Shown: positions 24,560 to 31,693, counted from the first letter of the stretch. The stretch is 34,407 nucleotides of DNA from Candidatus Poribacteria bacterium (GCA_003635195.1 PYIY01000077.1:1-34407); one strand, 5' to 3'. Translations and numbers: made by a program. The notes: generated by a model from the letters alone, not told the origin.

Positions 24560-24593
24560 CGGCACTCACGGGTTGTAAAGAAGAGTCCCTAAA

Positions 24594-24926
24594 ATGAATG
24601 ACCAACAACTGCAATCGACTTCAGCGGATGCCGAGTTAATAGCTGAACAAGATGCGGAATCCAACACCAAGACGGTTAGGTGGTTTTTCATTGGGTTTTT
24701 TGGTGGCATACTCGGGATCCTTATTGCTTCTGTCTATGAACCCAGCCCATCCTATTCACGGTTGCTTGGAAAACCGTCTGAATATATAATTTTGTACATG
24801 GATAGGTACAAAGCGAAAAGTCGACGCACTCAAGTCATAGAATCCATAGGCGGTTTTGTTGTTGCTATAATTCTGGTGCTGCTTTGGTTTTGGCGGTTCC
24901 ACTTACTGTCCTTATTGGGATGGTAG
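24594..24926 (+). CDS. Small membrane protein with two predicted helices, unknown function
   Basis: A 110-residue protein 34 bases after gpmI. The start is uncertain because no clear ribosome site precedes the ATG at 24594. An acidic N-terminal third of about 27 residues is followed by one hydrophobic helix (WFFIGFFGGILGILIASVY), a polar loop with many Ser/Tyr/Lys, and a second helix (GGFVVAIILVLLWFWRFHLL). It is therefore probably an inner-membrane protein with both ends on the same side. I do not recognise a family. It lies between gpmI and prs and may be read with either. Confidence 0.5.
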   Translation: MNDQQLQSTSADAELIAEQDAESNTKTVRWFFIGFFGGILGILIASVYEPSPSYSRLLGKPSEYIILYMDRYKAKSRRTQVIESIGGFVVAIILVLLWFWRFHLLSLLGW

Positions 24927-25026
24927 ACAACAAGATCATTTTGATAGTGTACGCATGGTTTGTTTTTTCTACGCCAGTAAACTATATCAGATAGATAAGG
25001 ATACCCCAGCATAAGGAGGTTTTGGC

Positions 25027-26022
25027 ATGTCCACACTGATTGACCAGCAAGTTAGCGACGATTTCAGGCTATTCGCTGGAAGCGCGAATCCAGCCTTAGC
25101 AAAAGAGATCGCTGCGATTTTAGGCGTTGAACTCGGTAAAATTACAATCGGTCCGTTTCCTAACCTTGAAACCCGCGTTCAGATTGAGGAAAGTATCCGA
25201 GGCACGGATATCTATATCGTGCAGCCAACAAGTCAACCTGCCAACGAAAACCTGATGGAACTCCTCATCACCATTGACGCGATGAAACGCGCATCAGCCC
25301 GGCAGATTACGGCTATCATTCCGTATTTTGGATATTCCCGTCAAGATCATAAAACCACAGGACGCGAACCGATTAGCGCGAAGCTTGTCGCCAATCTCTT
25401 GACGACAGCAGGCGCGAGTCGGGTCATGGCCCTGGATCTCCATGTACCACAGATACAGGGTTTCTTCGATATTCCTATGGATCACCTGACTGCCGTGACG
25501 ACCTTGGTAAACTACTTCCGCGAGAAACAGGTCGAAAATGGTGTGATTGTTGCCCCTGATGCAGGGCGTGCCAAATTAGCAGAGAAATACGCCGATATGC
25601 TTCGGCTTCCGTTAGCGATCATGCACAAGCGACGCACAGGTATTGATGGACAGAGCGTTAAATTCGTCGAACTTGTTGGCGATGTCAAAGGGAAAACACC
25701 AATTATTACCGACGATGAAATACAAACGGGCGGAACTATTCGCCAACAAGCCATGGCATTAGCGGAGGCTGGCGCAGAACCTGCTTATGTGAGTATCGCA
25801 CATCCTATATTGGTCGGTCCGGCATTGGAGCGTCTTGATCACCCAGCAATTCGTGAGGTAGTCACTACCAATACAATTCCTGTTCCTGCTGAAAAGCAGT
25901 TGGATGGGAAAGTGAAGGTGCTTTCTATCGCACCACTCCTCTCCCAAGCCATATTGAGGGTACATCAACACCGATCGGTGAGTCAGGTTTTCCGGGATCA
26001 GCATCTTGATTTTCCTGTCTAA
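25027..26022 (+). CDS. prs: Ribose-phosphate pyrophosphokinase (PRPP synthetase)
   Basis: A 331-residue protein behind a strong AAGGAGG. It makes PRPP from ribose 5-phosphate and ATP for nucleotide, histidine and tryptophan synthesis. Family marks are RLFAGSANPALAKEIAAILG at the N terminus, the ribose/metal loop region YIVQPTSQPANENLMEL, the flexible-loop stretch PYFGYSRQDHKTTGREPISA, ALDLHVPQIQGFFDIP and the PRPP-binding loop IITDDEIQTGGT, where canonical proteins have a similar DD-x-I-x-TGGT. The PRPP loop reads DDEI rather than the more usual DDMI, a mild variation. Length is close to the 310-320 residues of most family members. It should form the usual oligomer. Confidence 0.93.
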   Translation: MSTLIDQQVSDDFRLFAGSANPALAKEIAAILGVELGKITIGPFPNLETRVQIEESIRGTDIYIVQPTSQPANENLMELLITIDAMKRASARQITAIIPYFGYSRQDHKTTGREPISAKLVANLLTTAGASRVMALDLHVPQIQGFFDIPMDHLTAVTTLVNYFREKQVENGVIVAPDAGRAKLAEKYADMLRLPLAIMHKRRTGIDGQSVKFVELVGDVKGKTPIITDDEIQTGGTIRQQAMALAEAGAEPAYVSIAHPILVGPALERLDHPAIREVVTTNTIPVPAEKQLDGKVKVLSIAPLLSQAILRVHQHRSVSQVFRDQHLDFPV

Positions 26023-26080
26023 TTTGTGGGTTCTTCAAATCATCTCTGAAAACTAATTCACATGATGGACAGGCGGACAC

Positions 26081-27181
26081 ATGGACAAAAAACCGATACT
26101 CTACCTTAGCCATTGTGGTTCAAGCATCGGTGGCGGTGAAAAGCAGCTCGCGTATCTCGTCACAAATATCAACCGAACGTGTTATCGTCCCCTCGTCGTT
26201 TGCCCTGATGATGGTGTGTTTGCTGAACACTTAAGGCATGCTGGCATTTCAACGGTAATCCTTGAGCTACCCCCATGGCGAAAAGTGAAATCTGTGATAG
26301 CGAGGCGCAGTGCCGCAAAGAAATTAGTCGCACTCGCCAAGACGCATAATACGCAGCTCATTCATACCTCTGATTCGTGGTTTAACCCGTATCTATGGGC
26401 CGTCAAAAATCAATTGAAAATACCTGCTGTTTCACACGTTCGGAACCTCCTCACACCCAGGCAGGTGCAAAAGTACAGATTTGACCAGATGGACAGGATT
26501 ATCGCTATCTCGGAGCAGAGCAAAACGCCATTGGTCCAAGCAGGGATTGATGCTCGCAAAACTGAGGTCATACTAAATTGTGTCGATTTGTCGGTCTTTC
26601 AACCCGCTCCTGTAACCGCACCACCAGCGAAATATGTCGTCGGTATTGTCGGCAGAATTGAACCTTTCAAACGCCAAAAAGCTTTTATTGAGATAGCCGC
26701 CAAGGTCGCTACGCGGTGCAAAAGGGTCAGATTTCATATTATCGGTGCTGCACTGGATACACCGGAGCATCGCGCCTATGAACAGGAAGTCCGACAGTTA
26801 GTCGCCAAACATCAGTTGCAAGACATCATCCACTTCACCGGGCACCGCACCGATATGCCCAAGGCAATGCTGGCACTTGATCTCCTTGTAACCCTTTCAG
26901 CGGGAAGTGTCATTGCAGAGGCGATGGCGGCTGGTAAACCCGTTATCGGCACGCCAATTGGTAGCACCACTGATATGATTGTTCACGGTGTAACGGGATA
27001 TGTTATGCCTTTAGAGCCGATAGACGAAATCGCTAACCAAATTATTGAACTCGCCGATGCGCCAACTCGGAGTTTGTCTATAGGACAGCAGGCGAGAAAA
27101 TACGCTGAGGAAGCGTTCGGCGTTAAAGCGCATGTCCGGAAAGTGCAGGATGTTTATGAGAAATTGTTAATCAAAGGTTGA
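26081..27181 (+). CDS. GT-B glycosyltransferase, family 4-like
   Basis: A 366-residue protein with the two-lobe GT-B layout. The N-terminal lobe opens LYLSHCGSSIGGGEKQLAYL, the usual acceptor-side loop, with KLVALAKTHNTQLIHTSDSW. The C-terminal lobe starts with the conserved VVGIVGRIEPFKRQKAFIEI and contains HFTGHRTDMPKAM. The donor-binding motif reads LSAGSVIAEAMAAGKPVIGT. In most GT4 enzymes this motif is E-G-F/G-x-x-x-x-E-A-x-A-x-G; here the E-G-F/G part is shortened, and only the second Glu (EAM) is kept. The substrate is unknown; a role in glycan or glycolipid synthesis is likely. AGGCGGA lies a few bases before the start, a weak ribosome site. Confidence 0.82.
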   Translation: MDKKPILYLSHCGSSIGGGEKQLAYLVTNINRTCYRPLVVCPDDGVFAEHLRHAGISTVILELPPWRKVKSVIARRSAAKKLVALAKTHNTQLIHTSDSWFNPYLWAVKNQLKIPAVSHVRNLLTPRQVQKYRFDQMDRIIAISEQSKTPLVQAGIDARKTEVILNCVDLSVFQPAPVTAPPAKYVVGIVGRIEPFKRQKAFIEIAAKVATRCKRVRFHIIGAALDTPEHRAYEQEVRQLVAKHQLQDIIHFTGHRTDMPKAMLALDLLVTLSAGSVIAEAMAAGKPVIGTPIGSTTDMIVHGVTGYVMPLEPIDEIANQIIELADAPTRSLSIGQQARKYAEEAFGVKAHVRKVQDVYEKLLIKG

Positions 27182-27261
27182 ATTTTTTAACACTCTCCGT
27201 CAAATCCCCATGCTTTCGCTTGCGGGATGTAGACGGCATCCGATTTTGTTGAAAAATAATT

Positions 27262-27290
27262 TTGACAATCTAATTAATATATGGTAAAGT
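27262..27290 (+). promoter_or_regulatory. Sigma-70 promoter driving the structured intergenic region
   Basis: TTGACA at 27262-27267, a 17-bp spacer and TAAAGT at 27285-27290, with a TGG extension at 27282-27284. The predicted start near 27297 lies about 340 bases before the next start codon, so the transcript would begin with the structured region. Confidence 0.6.
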
Positions 27291-27296
27291 ATACAG

Positions 27297-27590
27297 AGTG
27301 TTCGGCATAGGTTGTGATTGATGCGTTGTCGGAACGCTCGTCAATTGAGACAATCACGTAAAAGCCCCGCACGCCTCTATATTGACAAAGCCTTTGAGTA
27401 TCCGTTGCATGTATAGAGTAGCAGGAGTAACGTCCGCACTCGTTGAAAAATCACATGCCACATCAGATCAGGCACTTCGGTGCATAGCGTGCTTGGGCGC
27501 TATTGTGGAGCGACACTAAGCCGGTGGACTCTCAGAGAAAACCGCAGTCGCTATGAAGCACAAGTCCCTACCTTTAGGTAGTGGGTACCT
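27297..27590 (+). ncRNA. Structured non-coding RNA candidate, resembling the 3' end/guide scaffold of a TnpB (IS200/IS605) element
   Basis: The 455-base gap 27182-27636 has no convincing gene but carries a chain of hairpins. GTGATTG pairs with CAATCAC near 27315-27357 around an inner GCGTT/AACGC stem. GCAC-TTCG-GTGC is at 27472-27483, ATAGCG/CGCTAT at 27484-27503, and AGCGAC/GTCGCT at 27509-27552 with an inner CGGT/ACCG. CCCTACC-TTTA-GGTA-GGG is at 27566-27585. One frame is open from 27447 to 27579 and reads GRYCGATLSRWTL and NRSRYEAQVPTFR, a tail style I associate with TnpB proteins. This overlap of a coding tail and hairpins is how omegaRNA is organised. No zinc-ribbon or catalytic TnpB sequence precedes it, so it would be a solo remnant or a stand-alone RNA. 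The identification is tentative; the structure is not. Confidence 0.5.
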
Positions 27591-27636
27591 TGACCACTTT
27601 GATGTATAATACCCTTTCGCTTGGAGGAGTGGAACC

Positions 27637-28494
27637 ATGCTCACGCAAGAACAGTGTGATTTTTATCAAGAAAACGGTTATATCGGTGTTGAGGCAGTGC
27701 TAACAGCCGAAGAGGTCTCCGACCTCCAACGTGTCACCGATGAATTCGTTGAGAAATCGAGAGAGGTTACCGAACATACTGACATCTTTGATCTGGAACC
27801 CGGACATACCCCGGCGAACCCTCGCGTGCGTCGTATCAAAAGTCCGGCATTATACCATACCGTCTATGACCAGACCTTACGGCACCCCAACATATTGGAC
27901 ATAGTAGAACAACTTATCGGATCCGGCGTGCGATATAATGGGCATAAATTGAACATGAAGTATCCAGAGTTCGGAAGTCCAGTTGAATGGCATCAGGATT
28001 GGGCGTTTTATCCGCACACCAATGACGATCTACTTGCAGTTGGGGTCGTGATTGACGATATGACTATGGAGAACGGCGCGCTGATGATAGTTCCGGGGTC
28101 TCATAGGGGACCAACTTTAGATCATCACCAAGAGGGCGCATTTATTGGTGCCGTGACGGACCCTGATTTTACACCAGAGGGGGCTGTGCCCGTTGAATTG
28201 AAGGCGGGTGGAATCACAATCCATCATGTTCGGGCGTTACACGGTTCTGCCCCGAACACTTCTGATAAACCGAGACGCTTACTTCTTTTCCAGTATTGCG
28301 CAGTAGATGCCTGGCCCCTGAAGGGGATACCGGATTGGGACGCTTTCAACGACCTCATCATCCGTGGCGAACCGACGAATCAGCCGCGTATGGTAGCTGC
28401 ACCCGTGCGTATGCCGGAACCGTATGCAGAGTTGAAAGGCTCTATCTACGAAGTACAGTCTCTGCTTGATAACCCACTTTTTGCCAACAAGTGA
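27637..28494 (+). CDS. Phytanoyl-CoA dioxygenase (PhyH)-family Fe(II)/2-oxoglutarate oxygenase
   Basis: A 285-residue protein behind GGAGGAGTGGAACC. It starts MLTQEQCDFYQENGYIGVEA, a usual PhyH entry, and has one double-stranded beta-helix. The iron site is complete: VEWHQDWAF (H119, D121) and the distal His in VRALHGSAPNTS (H202). The Arg expected to hold 2-oxoglutarate lies in KPRRLLLFQY (R213/R214). NGALMIVPGSHRG is the usual intermediate motif. Known relatives hydroxylate many lipids and natural products; the substrate here is unknown, and no CoA-linked gene is nearby. TATAAT at 27605-27610 lies just upstream but its -35 is too close; the structured RNA region precedes it. Confidence 0.85.
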   Translation: MLTQEQCDFYQENGYIGVEAVLTAEEVSDLQRVTDEFVEKSREVTEHTDIFDLEPGHTPANPRVRRIKSPALYHTVYDQTLRHPNILDIVEQLIGSGVRYNGHKLNMKYPEFGSPVEWHQDWAFYPHTNDDLLAVGVVIDDMTMENGALMIVPGSHRGPTLDHHQEGAFIGAVTDPDFTPEGAVPVELKAGGITIHHVRALHGSAPNTSDKPRRLLLFQYCAVDAWPLKGIPDWDAFNDLIIRGEPTNQPRMVAAPVRMPEPYAELKGSIYEVQSLLDNPLFANK

Positions 28495-28647
28495 TTGGAT
28501 CGGTATCCTATGTTGTTGTGCTGAAAGGTACTTTGTAAGGTGTTATGAGGTTGAATAGAAGATGTGAGGCGTGGGGTCTCACACTTCTCATGGAGAAAGA
28601 GAGAAACTTTTCCCACTTTTAAAACGTTCTAAAGACCAAATGCCAAG

Positions 28648-28665
28648 TTAGAAAATGTTTTCTAA
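28648..28665. promoter_or_regulatory. Perfect inverted repeat TTAGAAAA-TG-TTTTCTAA, operator candidate
   Basis: The two 8-bp arms are exact complements around TG, and the site ends 27 bases before the -35 of the promoter at 28693. This is the position of an activator site for the selenoprotein gene. It could equally be a transcription-terminating hairpin for the preceding gene, but there is no GC core, so a protein-binding dyad is more likely. Confidence 0.4.
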
Positions 28666-28692
28666 AGCCTATATCACTTTTTTAGATTTAAC

Positions 28693-28722
28693 TTGACTTT
28701 TTTATCTAGGCTACTGTAAGAT
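28693..28722 (+). promoter_or_regulatory. Sigma-70 promoter of the selenoprotein gene
   Basis: TTGACT at 28693-28698 (5 of 6), an 18-bp spacer and TAAGAT at 28717-28722. Start near 28729, leaving a leader of about 120 nt. The leader contains CAAAACC-GAA-GGTTTTG (28772-28788) and an 8-bp hairpin GCGCAAAG/CTTTGTGC (28812-28831, one G-U pair) ending three bases before the ribosome site AAGGAG (28835-28840). The 354-base gap 28495-28848 has no gene. Confidence 0.55.
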
Positions 28723-28848
28723 TAATAGTGTAATTCTGAGATGAGTAGATCCAAGGCAATACATCTAAATCCAAAACCGAAGGTTTTGAGGCCTATGGAT
28801 TAACAAGAACCGCGCAAAGAATCCTTTGTGCATAAAGGAGTATAAAAA

Positions 28849-29841
28849 ATGCAGAAGTATAGAAGTTCTCTTGGCTTGCTTGTAGCGTTGCTTGTTGTAG
28901 GTGTCCTTTTTGCCTTCAACATCTATGCTGCCAAGGAAACGCAGGATAGTTCTGCTACTGAGAAAGTGACGCTCAGTGTAACCGGTATGACATGAGGTGG
29001 CTGTACCAGCGCAGTGCAGGATGCACTCAGTAAGGTTGCCGGCGTTTCTGAAGTAGTAAGCGTTTCTATGGATACTAACACCGCTGTTGTGAAGGTAGCG
29101 AAGGGAAAAGTAGCAACAGAGGCGTTAGTCAAAGCCATTGAGTCCGTTGAAGGGCGCAACTTTTCCGCTGCTCCTATTGAGGAAGTGGCACTCAGTGTAA
29201 CCGGTATGACGTGAGGTGGCTGTACCAGCGCAGTGCAGGATGCACTCAGTAAAGTTACCGGTGTTTCTGAAGTGGTAAGCGTTTCTATGGATACTAACAC
29301 CGCTGTTGTGAAAGTGCCAAGAGGAAAAGTAACACCAGAGGCGTTGGTCAAAGCCATTGAGTCCGTTGAAGGACGCAACTTTTCCGCTGCGGTCATTGAA
29401 AAAGTGACGCTCAGTGTAACCGGCATGACGTGAGGCGGCTGTGTCAGCGCAGTGCAGGATGCACTCAGTAAAGTTGCCGGTATCTCTGAAGTGGTAAGTG
29501 TTTCTATGGATACCAGTACCGCTGTTGTGAAAGTGCCAAGAGGAAAAGTAACATCAGAGGCGTTGGTCAAGGCTGTCGAATCCGTTGAAGGTCGTAATTT
29601 TGCCGCTACGGTCATTGAAGAAGTGACGCTCAGTGTCACTGGCATGGTGTGTGACGCATGTCCGAGCAAGGTACAGGATGCACTCAGTAAGGTTGCCGGT
29701 GTCTCTGAAGTGGTAAGCGTTTCTACCGACACAAACACTGCTGTCGTGAAAATTGCGCAAGGCAAGGTGACGACAGAAGCGTTAATCAAGGCTGTTGCAG
29801 CTATTGAAGGTGGTAGTTTTAAAGCGCAAGTCGCAGATTAA
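28849..29841 (+). CDS. Exported selenoprotein with four tandem heavy-metal-associated domains (three selenocysteines, one Cys)
   Basis: The frame runs from ATG 28849 (after AAAGGAG) to TAA 29839-29841, with in-frame TGA at 28993, 29212 and 29431, exactly 219 bp apart. Read as selenocysteine the product has 330 residues: a signal peptide (LLVALLVVGVLFAFNIYA), then four HMA repeats of 73 residues. The metal motif reads GMT-Sec-GGC at Sec49, Sec122 and Sec195, and GMVCDAC at Cys268. This is the GMTCxxC site of copper and mercury chaperones such as MerP and CopZ. After each TGA the hairpin AGTGCA-GGA-TGCACT starts 17 nt downstream, a bacterial SECIS-like element; it is broken in the Cys repeat. 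The domains outside the TGA are fully conserved, which argues against decay. It is probably a periplasmic soft-metal binding protein. No selA-D genes are in the window. Confidence 0.85.
29013..29027 (+). promoter_or_regulatory. SECIS-like hairpin 1
   Basis: AGTGCA pairs with TGCACT (six Watson-Crick pairs) around GGA, beginning 17 nt after the TGA at 28993-28995. The apical-loop G and the distance (about 23 nt from TGA to loop) fit the bacterial SECIS consensus used by SelB. Confidence 0.7.
29232..29246 (+). promoter_or_regulatory. SECIS-like hairpin 2
   Basis: The same 15 bases as hairpin 1 at the same distance from the TGA at 29212-29214. Confidence 0.7.
29451..29465 (+). promoter_or_regulatory. 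SECIS-like hairpin 3
   Basis: The same 15 bases again, placed 17 nt after the TGA at 29431-29433. Flanking bases differ (GGCGGCTGTGTC instead of GGTGGCTGTACC), yet the hairpin is unchanged. Confidence 0.7.
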
Positions 29842-29848
29842 AAATTAC

Positions 29849-29875
29849 GTGTGGGTGGACATCGTTCACCCACAC
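29849..29875. terminator. Bidirectional-looking terminator hairpin between convergent genes
   Basis: GTGTGGGTG and CACCCACAC form a perfect 9-bp stem around a 9-nt loop. It sits seven bases after the selenoprotein stop and 27 bases before the end of the minus-strand nuclease gene. Pyrimidine-rich TTCATCTCCTCTTCT follows on the plus strand and AAAATTAC lies on the other side, so it may serve both genes. Confidence 0.65.
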
Positions 29876-29902
29876 TTCATCTCCTCTTCTGCTGCCGTTA
29901 AC

Positions 29903-30703
29903 TTACCGGCGATGCACATCTAAGAACGTAAAGACCTTTTGAATCCGTTGCAGCTGCCTATGCAATGCAGCAGCGCGCTCAAATTCCAGTGCTTCTGAGG
30001 CGCTATCCCGTTTTCCAACCAAGCTTGCCTGCACTTTTTCATATTCCCCATCCAGCAAATTAACAATGTCTGTAATCATCTCTCCATAGCGTTCGCGCGT
30101 AATCAATGCTGCACAGGGCGCATCACACCGCTTTAAGTCATACTGAAAACAGGCGCGAAACCCCGGAACCGGTGTAATCTCGCCTTCACATGTACGAACT
30201 GGAAAAATCCGTTGTAAAACATCAATCGCTTCATCTGTCCATCGACGGCTCGACAACGGTCCAAAATATCTCGCACCATCGGGCTGGGTTTCGGATACAC
30301 GATCAAGGCGCGGAAAAGCCTCACCAACATCTATCCGAATATACCAAGATGTCCTTCCATATTTCATCGCGGTGTTATAGGAGGGTTGATATTCTTGGAT
30401 CAGTCGCGATTCAAGGAAGAGTGCTTCCTGTTCCGAACGACAAACTTGATACCGGACATCTGTTGTCCATCGGATAAGCCGTTTGATTTTGCTCGGGCGG
30501 TTCTTCGTTTTATGGAGATAAGAGCGCACCCGTTTCCGTAAACATTTCGCCTTGCCGATATAGAGGATCGTCCCTGTAGCTCCACGAAAAAAGTAAACCC
30601 CCGGGTCCATTGGGACATCGGCTACCATTTCTTGCGTCAGCATGAGTCGATTCGCGTAGGTCTGTTTTTTTAAAAATTTATCATATTTTCCTAAACGATT
30701 CAA
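29903..30703 (-). CDS. Short UvrC/Cho-like GIY-YIG nuclease
   Basis: A minus-strand product of 266 residues if started at TTG 30703, or 246 from ATG 30643; neither has a clear ribosome site, so the start is open. Residues about 35-110 form a GIY-YIG nuclease domain: DPGVYFFRGATGTILYIGKA, then CLRKRVRSYLHK and the helix with EQEALFLESRLIQEYQPSYN. A middle part (YFGPLSSRRW, then CFQYDLKRCDAPC) matches the UvrC Cys cluster. The end (ALEFERAAALHRQLQRIQKV) is a UVR-type helix. Full UvrC has about 600 residues, with a second RNase H-like nuclease domain and helix-hairpin-helix pair. Those are missing, as in Cho, which makes only the 3' incision in nucleotide excision repair. It is not followed by a partner gene. 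Confidence 0.75.
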   Translation of the reverse strand: MNRLGKYDKFLKKQTYANRLMLTQEMVADVPMDPGVYFFRGATGTILYIGKAKCLRKRVRSYLHKTKNRPSKIKRLIRWTTDVRYQVCRSEQEALFLESRLIQEYQPSYNTAMKYGRTSWYIRIDVGEAFPRLDRVSETQPDGARYFGPLSSRRWTDEAIDVLQRIFPVRTCEGEITPVPGFRACFQYDLKRCDAPCAALITRERYGEMITDIVNLLDGEYEKVQASLVGKRDSASEALEFERAAALHRQLQRIQKVFTFLDVHRR

Positions 30704-30744
30704 CGGAAAAAGACACGCAGAGCCATTCAGTTCTCGGTTTTTTA

Positions 30745-30815
30745 GTCCAATTTTGGACCCCCAGCCCGGTAGGTTCGGTTTCCTAGAAGAAATACCCCAG
30801 CAAAAACACCGAACC
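30745..30815. repeat. Inverted repeats in the 30704-30949 gap, related to the 375 palindrome
   Basis: GTCCAA-TT-TTGGAC (30745-30758) is a perfect short palindrome. GGTTCGGT (30772-30779) pairs with ACCGAACC (30808-30815) across 28 bases. The stretch GGTTCGGTTTCCTAG resembles GGTGCGGTTTCCTAACC at 375, and TTTTGGAC precedes both, so these are probably the same dispersed family. Confidence 0.45.
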
Positions 30816-30889
30816 GGATTCGTGAAAAAAAGGCGCGAAACTCAAGAATTTCTTAAAACTGAATGACTCTGAAAGACACGTCCATATCC

Positions 30890-30918
30890 TTGACACATTT
30901 TTTTCTTTCTGCTAAACT
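30890..30918 (+). promoter_or_regulatory. Sigma-70 promoter of the second LamG gene
   Basis: A perfect TTGACA at 30890-30895, a 17-bp T-rich spacer and TAAACT at 30913-30918 (4 of 6). Start near 30925, about 25 nt before the ATG at 30950, with GGAGG at 30933-30937. Confidence 0.6.
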
Positions 30919-30949
30919 TGTATATTATCAACGGAGGAAAAAAGAAGCG

Positions 30950-31693
30950 ATGAAACACATATTTTGGTTCGCACTCATTGGCTGTTTGTATATAGCGGTG
31001 TATCCACTTTCTGCCGAGTTGCTGGATGATGCTGTCGGCATCTGGCTTTTCGATGAAGGCAAAGGTGGGACCGCTGGAGATACGTCGGGCAATGGAAATG
31101 ATGGCGCGATTAACGGCGCGAAATGGGCAGAAGGCAAATTCGGGGGCGCATTGGAATTTGAACCACCGCATGTCGTGACTGTTGAACACTCTGATAGCCT
31201 CAGTTTCAAAGAAGAAATGACCATCGCAACTTGGGTCTACATGAATAAAGGCGTTTCCGATACCGCTATTCGAAAGAACGGCTCCTATCTGTTGGAAGTA
31301 CAGGCACCAAATGAGAAAGTGCCGGGCGGCTATGTCTTCGGTATCTGGTCAGGCGGTGGGTTCACCGGCGGTGTGTGGGGAACAAGCGTCATTGAACCTG
31401 AAAAGTGGTATCACATTGTTGGACTCTACAATGGCAATGAGATGCAACTTTATGTAGATGGCACGCTTGAAGCCACAACTAAACAAGATGGCGATATCGG
31501 GCAGGCAGGCGAGCTGCTTTTCGGGACGTTTGGCGGCGAGAAATTTATTGGTAGATTGGACGAAGTTATCTTCTTTAACCGCGGCATCACAGAGGCGGAG
31601 GTCGCAGAGTTGATGAAAGGTGTTGAGGTTGTCCTACCTGTTTCCCCGAACGGGTTACTCACAACAACGTGGGGACGGCTCAAGAATCGTTGA
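30950..31693 (+). CDS. Exported LamG-like protein (second copy) with TTTWG tail
   Basis: ATG 30950 is 12 bases after GGAGG; the frame is open upstream to 30863, through the promoter, so that start is rejected. The 247-residue product has a signal peptide (FWFALIGCLYIAVYPLSA) and one LamG domain: GIWLFDEGKGGTAGDTSGNG, then GAINGAKWAEGKFGGALEF, a strand MTIATWVYM, the EKWYHIVGLYNGNEMQLYVD core and FIGRLDEVIFFNRGITEAEV at the end. It resembles the protein at 21486 in overall order. The end, LPVSPNGLLTTTWGRLKNR, shares LPVSP and the TTTWG tail with the propeller protein at 11120. It is probably an exported carbohydrate- or surface-binding protein. Confidence 0.8.
   Translation: MKHIFWFALIGCLYIAVYPLSAELLDDAVGIWLFDEGKGGTAGDTSGNGNDGAINGAKWAEGKFGGALEFEPPHVVTVEHSDSLSFKEEMTIATWVYMNKGVSDTAIRKNGSYLLEVQAPNEKVPGGYVFGIWSGGGFTGGVWGTSVIEPEKWYHIVGLYNGNEMQLYVDGTLEATTKQDGDIGQAGELLFGTFGGEKFIGRLDEVIFFNRGITEAEVAELMKGVEVVLPVSPNGLLTTTWGRLKNR

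Noticed and set aside
27505..27560. Glycine-riboswitch-like stretch (ACTCTCAGAGAAAACC)
   Set aside because: It lacks the GGAGAG arm and the full CUCUCAGG...GGAC core, so the similarity is short and most likely chance. The segment fits better as part of the hairpin chain.
27590..27610. TTGACC (27590) with TATAAT (27605) as a promoter for the PhyH gene
   Set aside because: The hexamers are only 9 bp apart, too close for a sigma-70 promoter. The TATAAT may act alone, but this cannot be shown.
28923..29789. 288-codon minus-strand frame rich in Thr, Ser and Leu, opposite the HMA repeats
   Set aside because: It is an antisense shadow. Its low complexity follows from the repeat structure of the plus strand, and it lacks a ribosome site. 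The plus strand has a signal peptide and four HMA domains.
28849..29841. Three in-frame stops as evidence of a dead pseudogene, or of TGA meaning Trp or another residue genome-wide
   Set aside because: The stops fall only at the first Cys of the metal motif, at equal spacing and with the same downstream hairpin, and the rest of each domain is intact. Other genes in the window end with TGA and use TGG for Trp.
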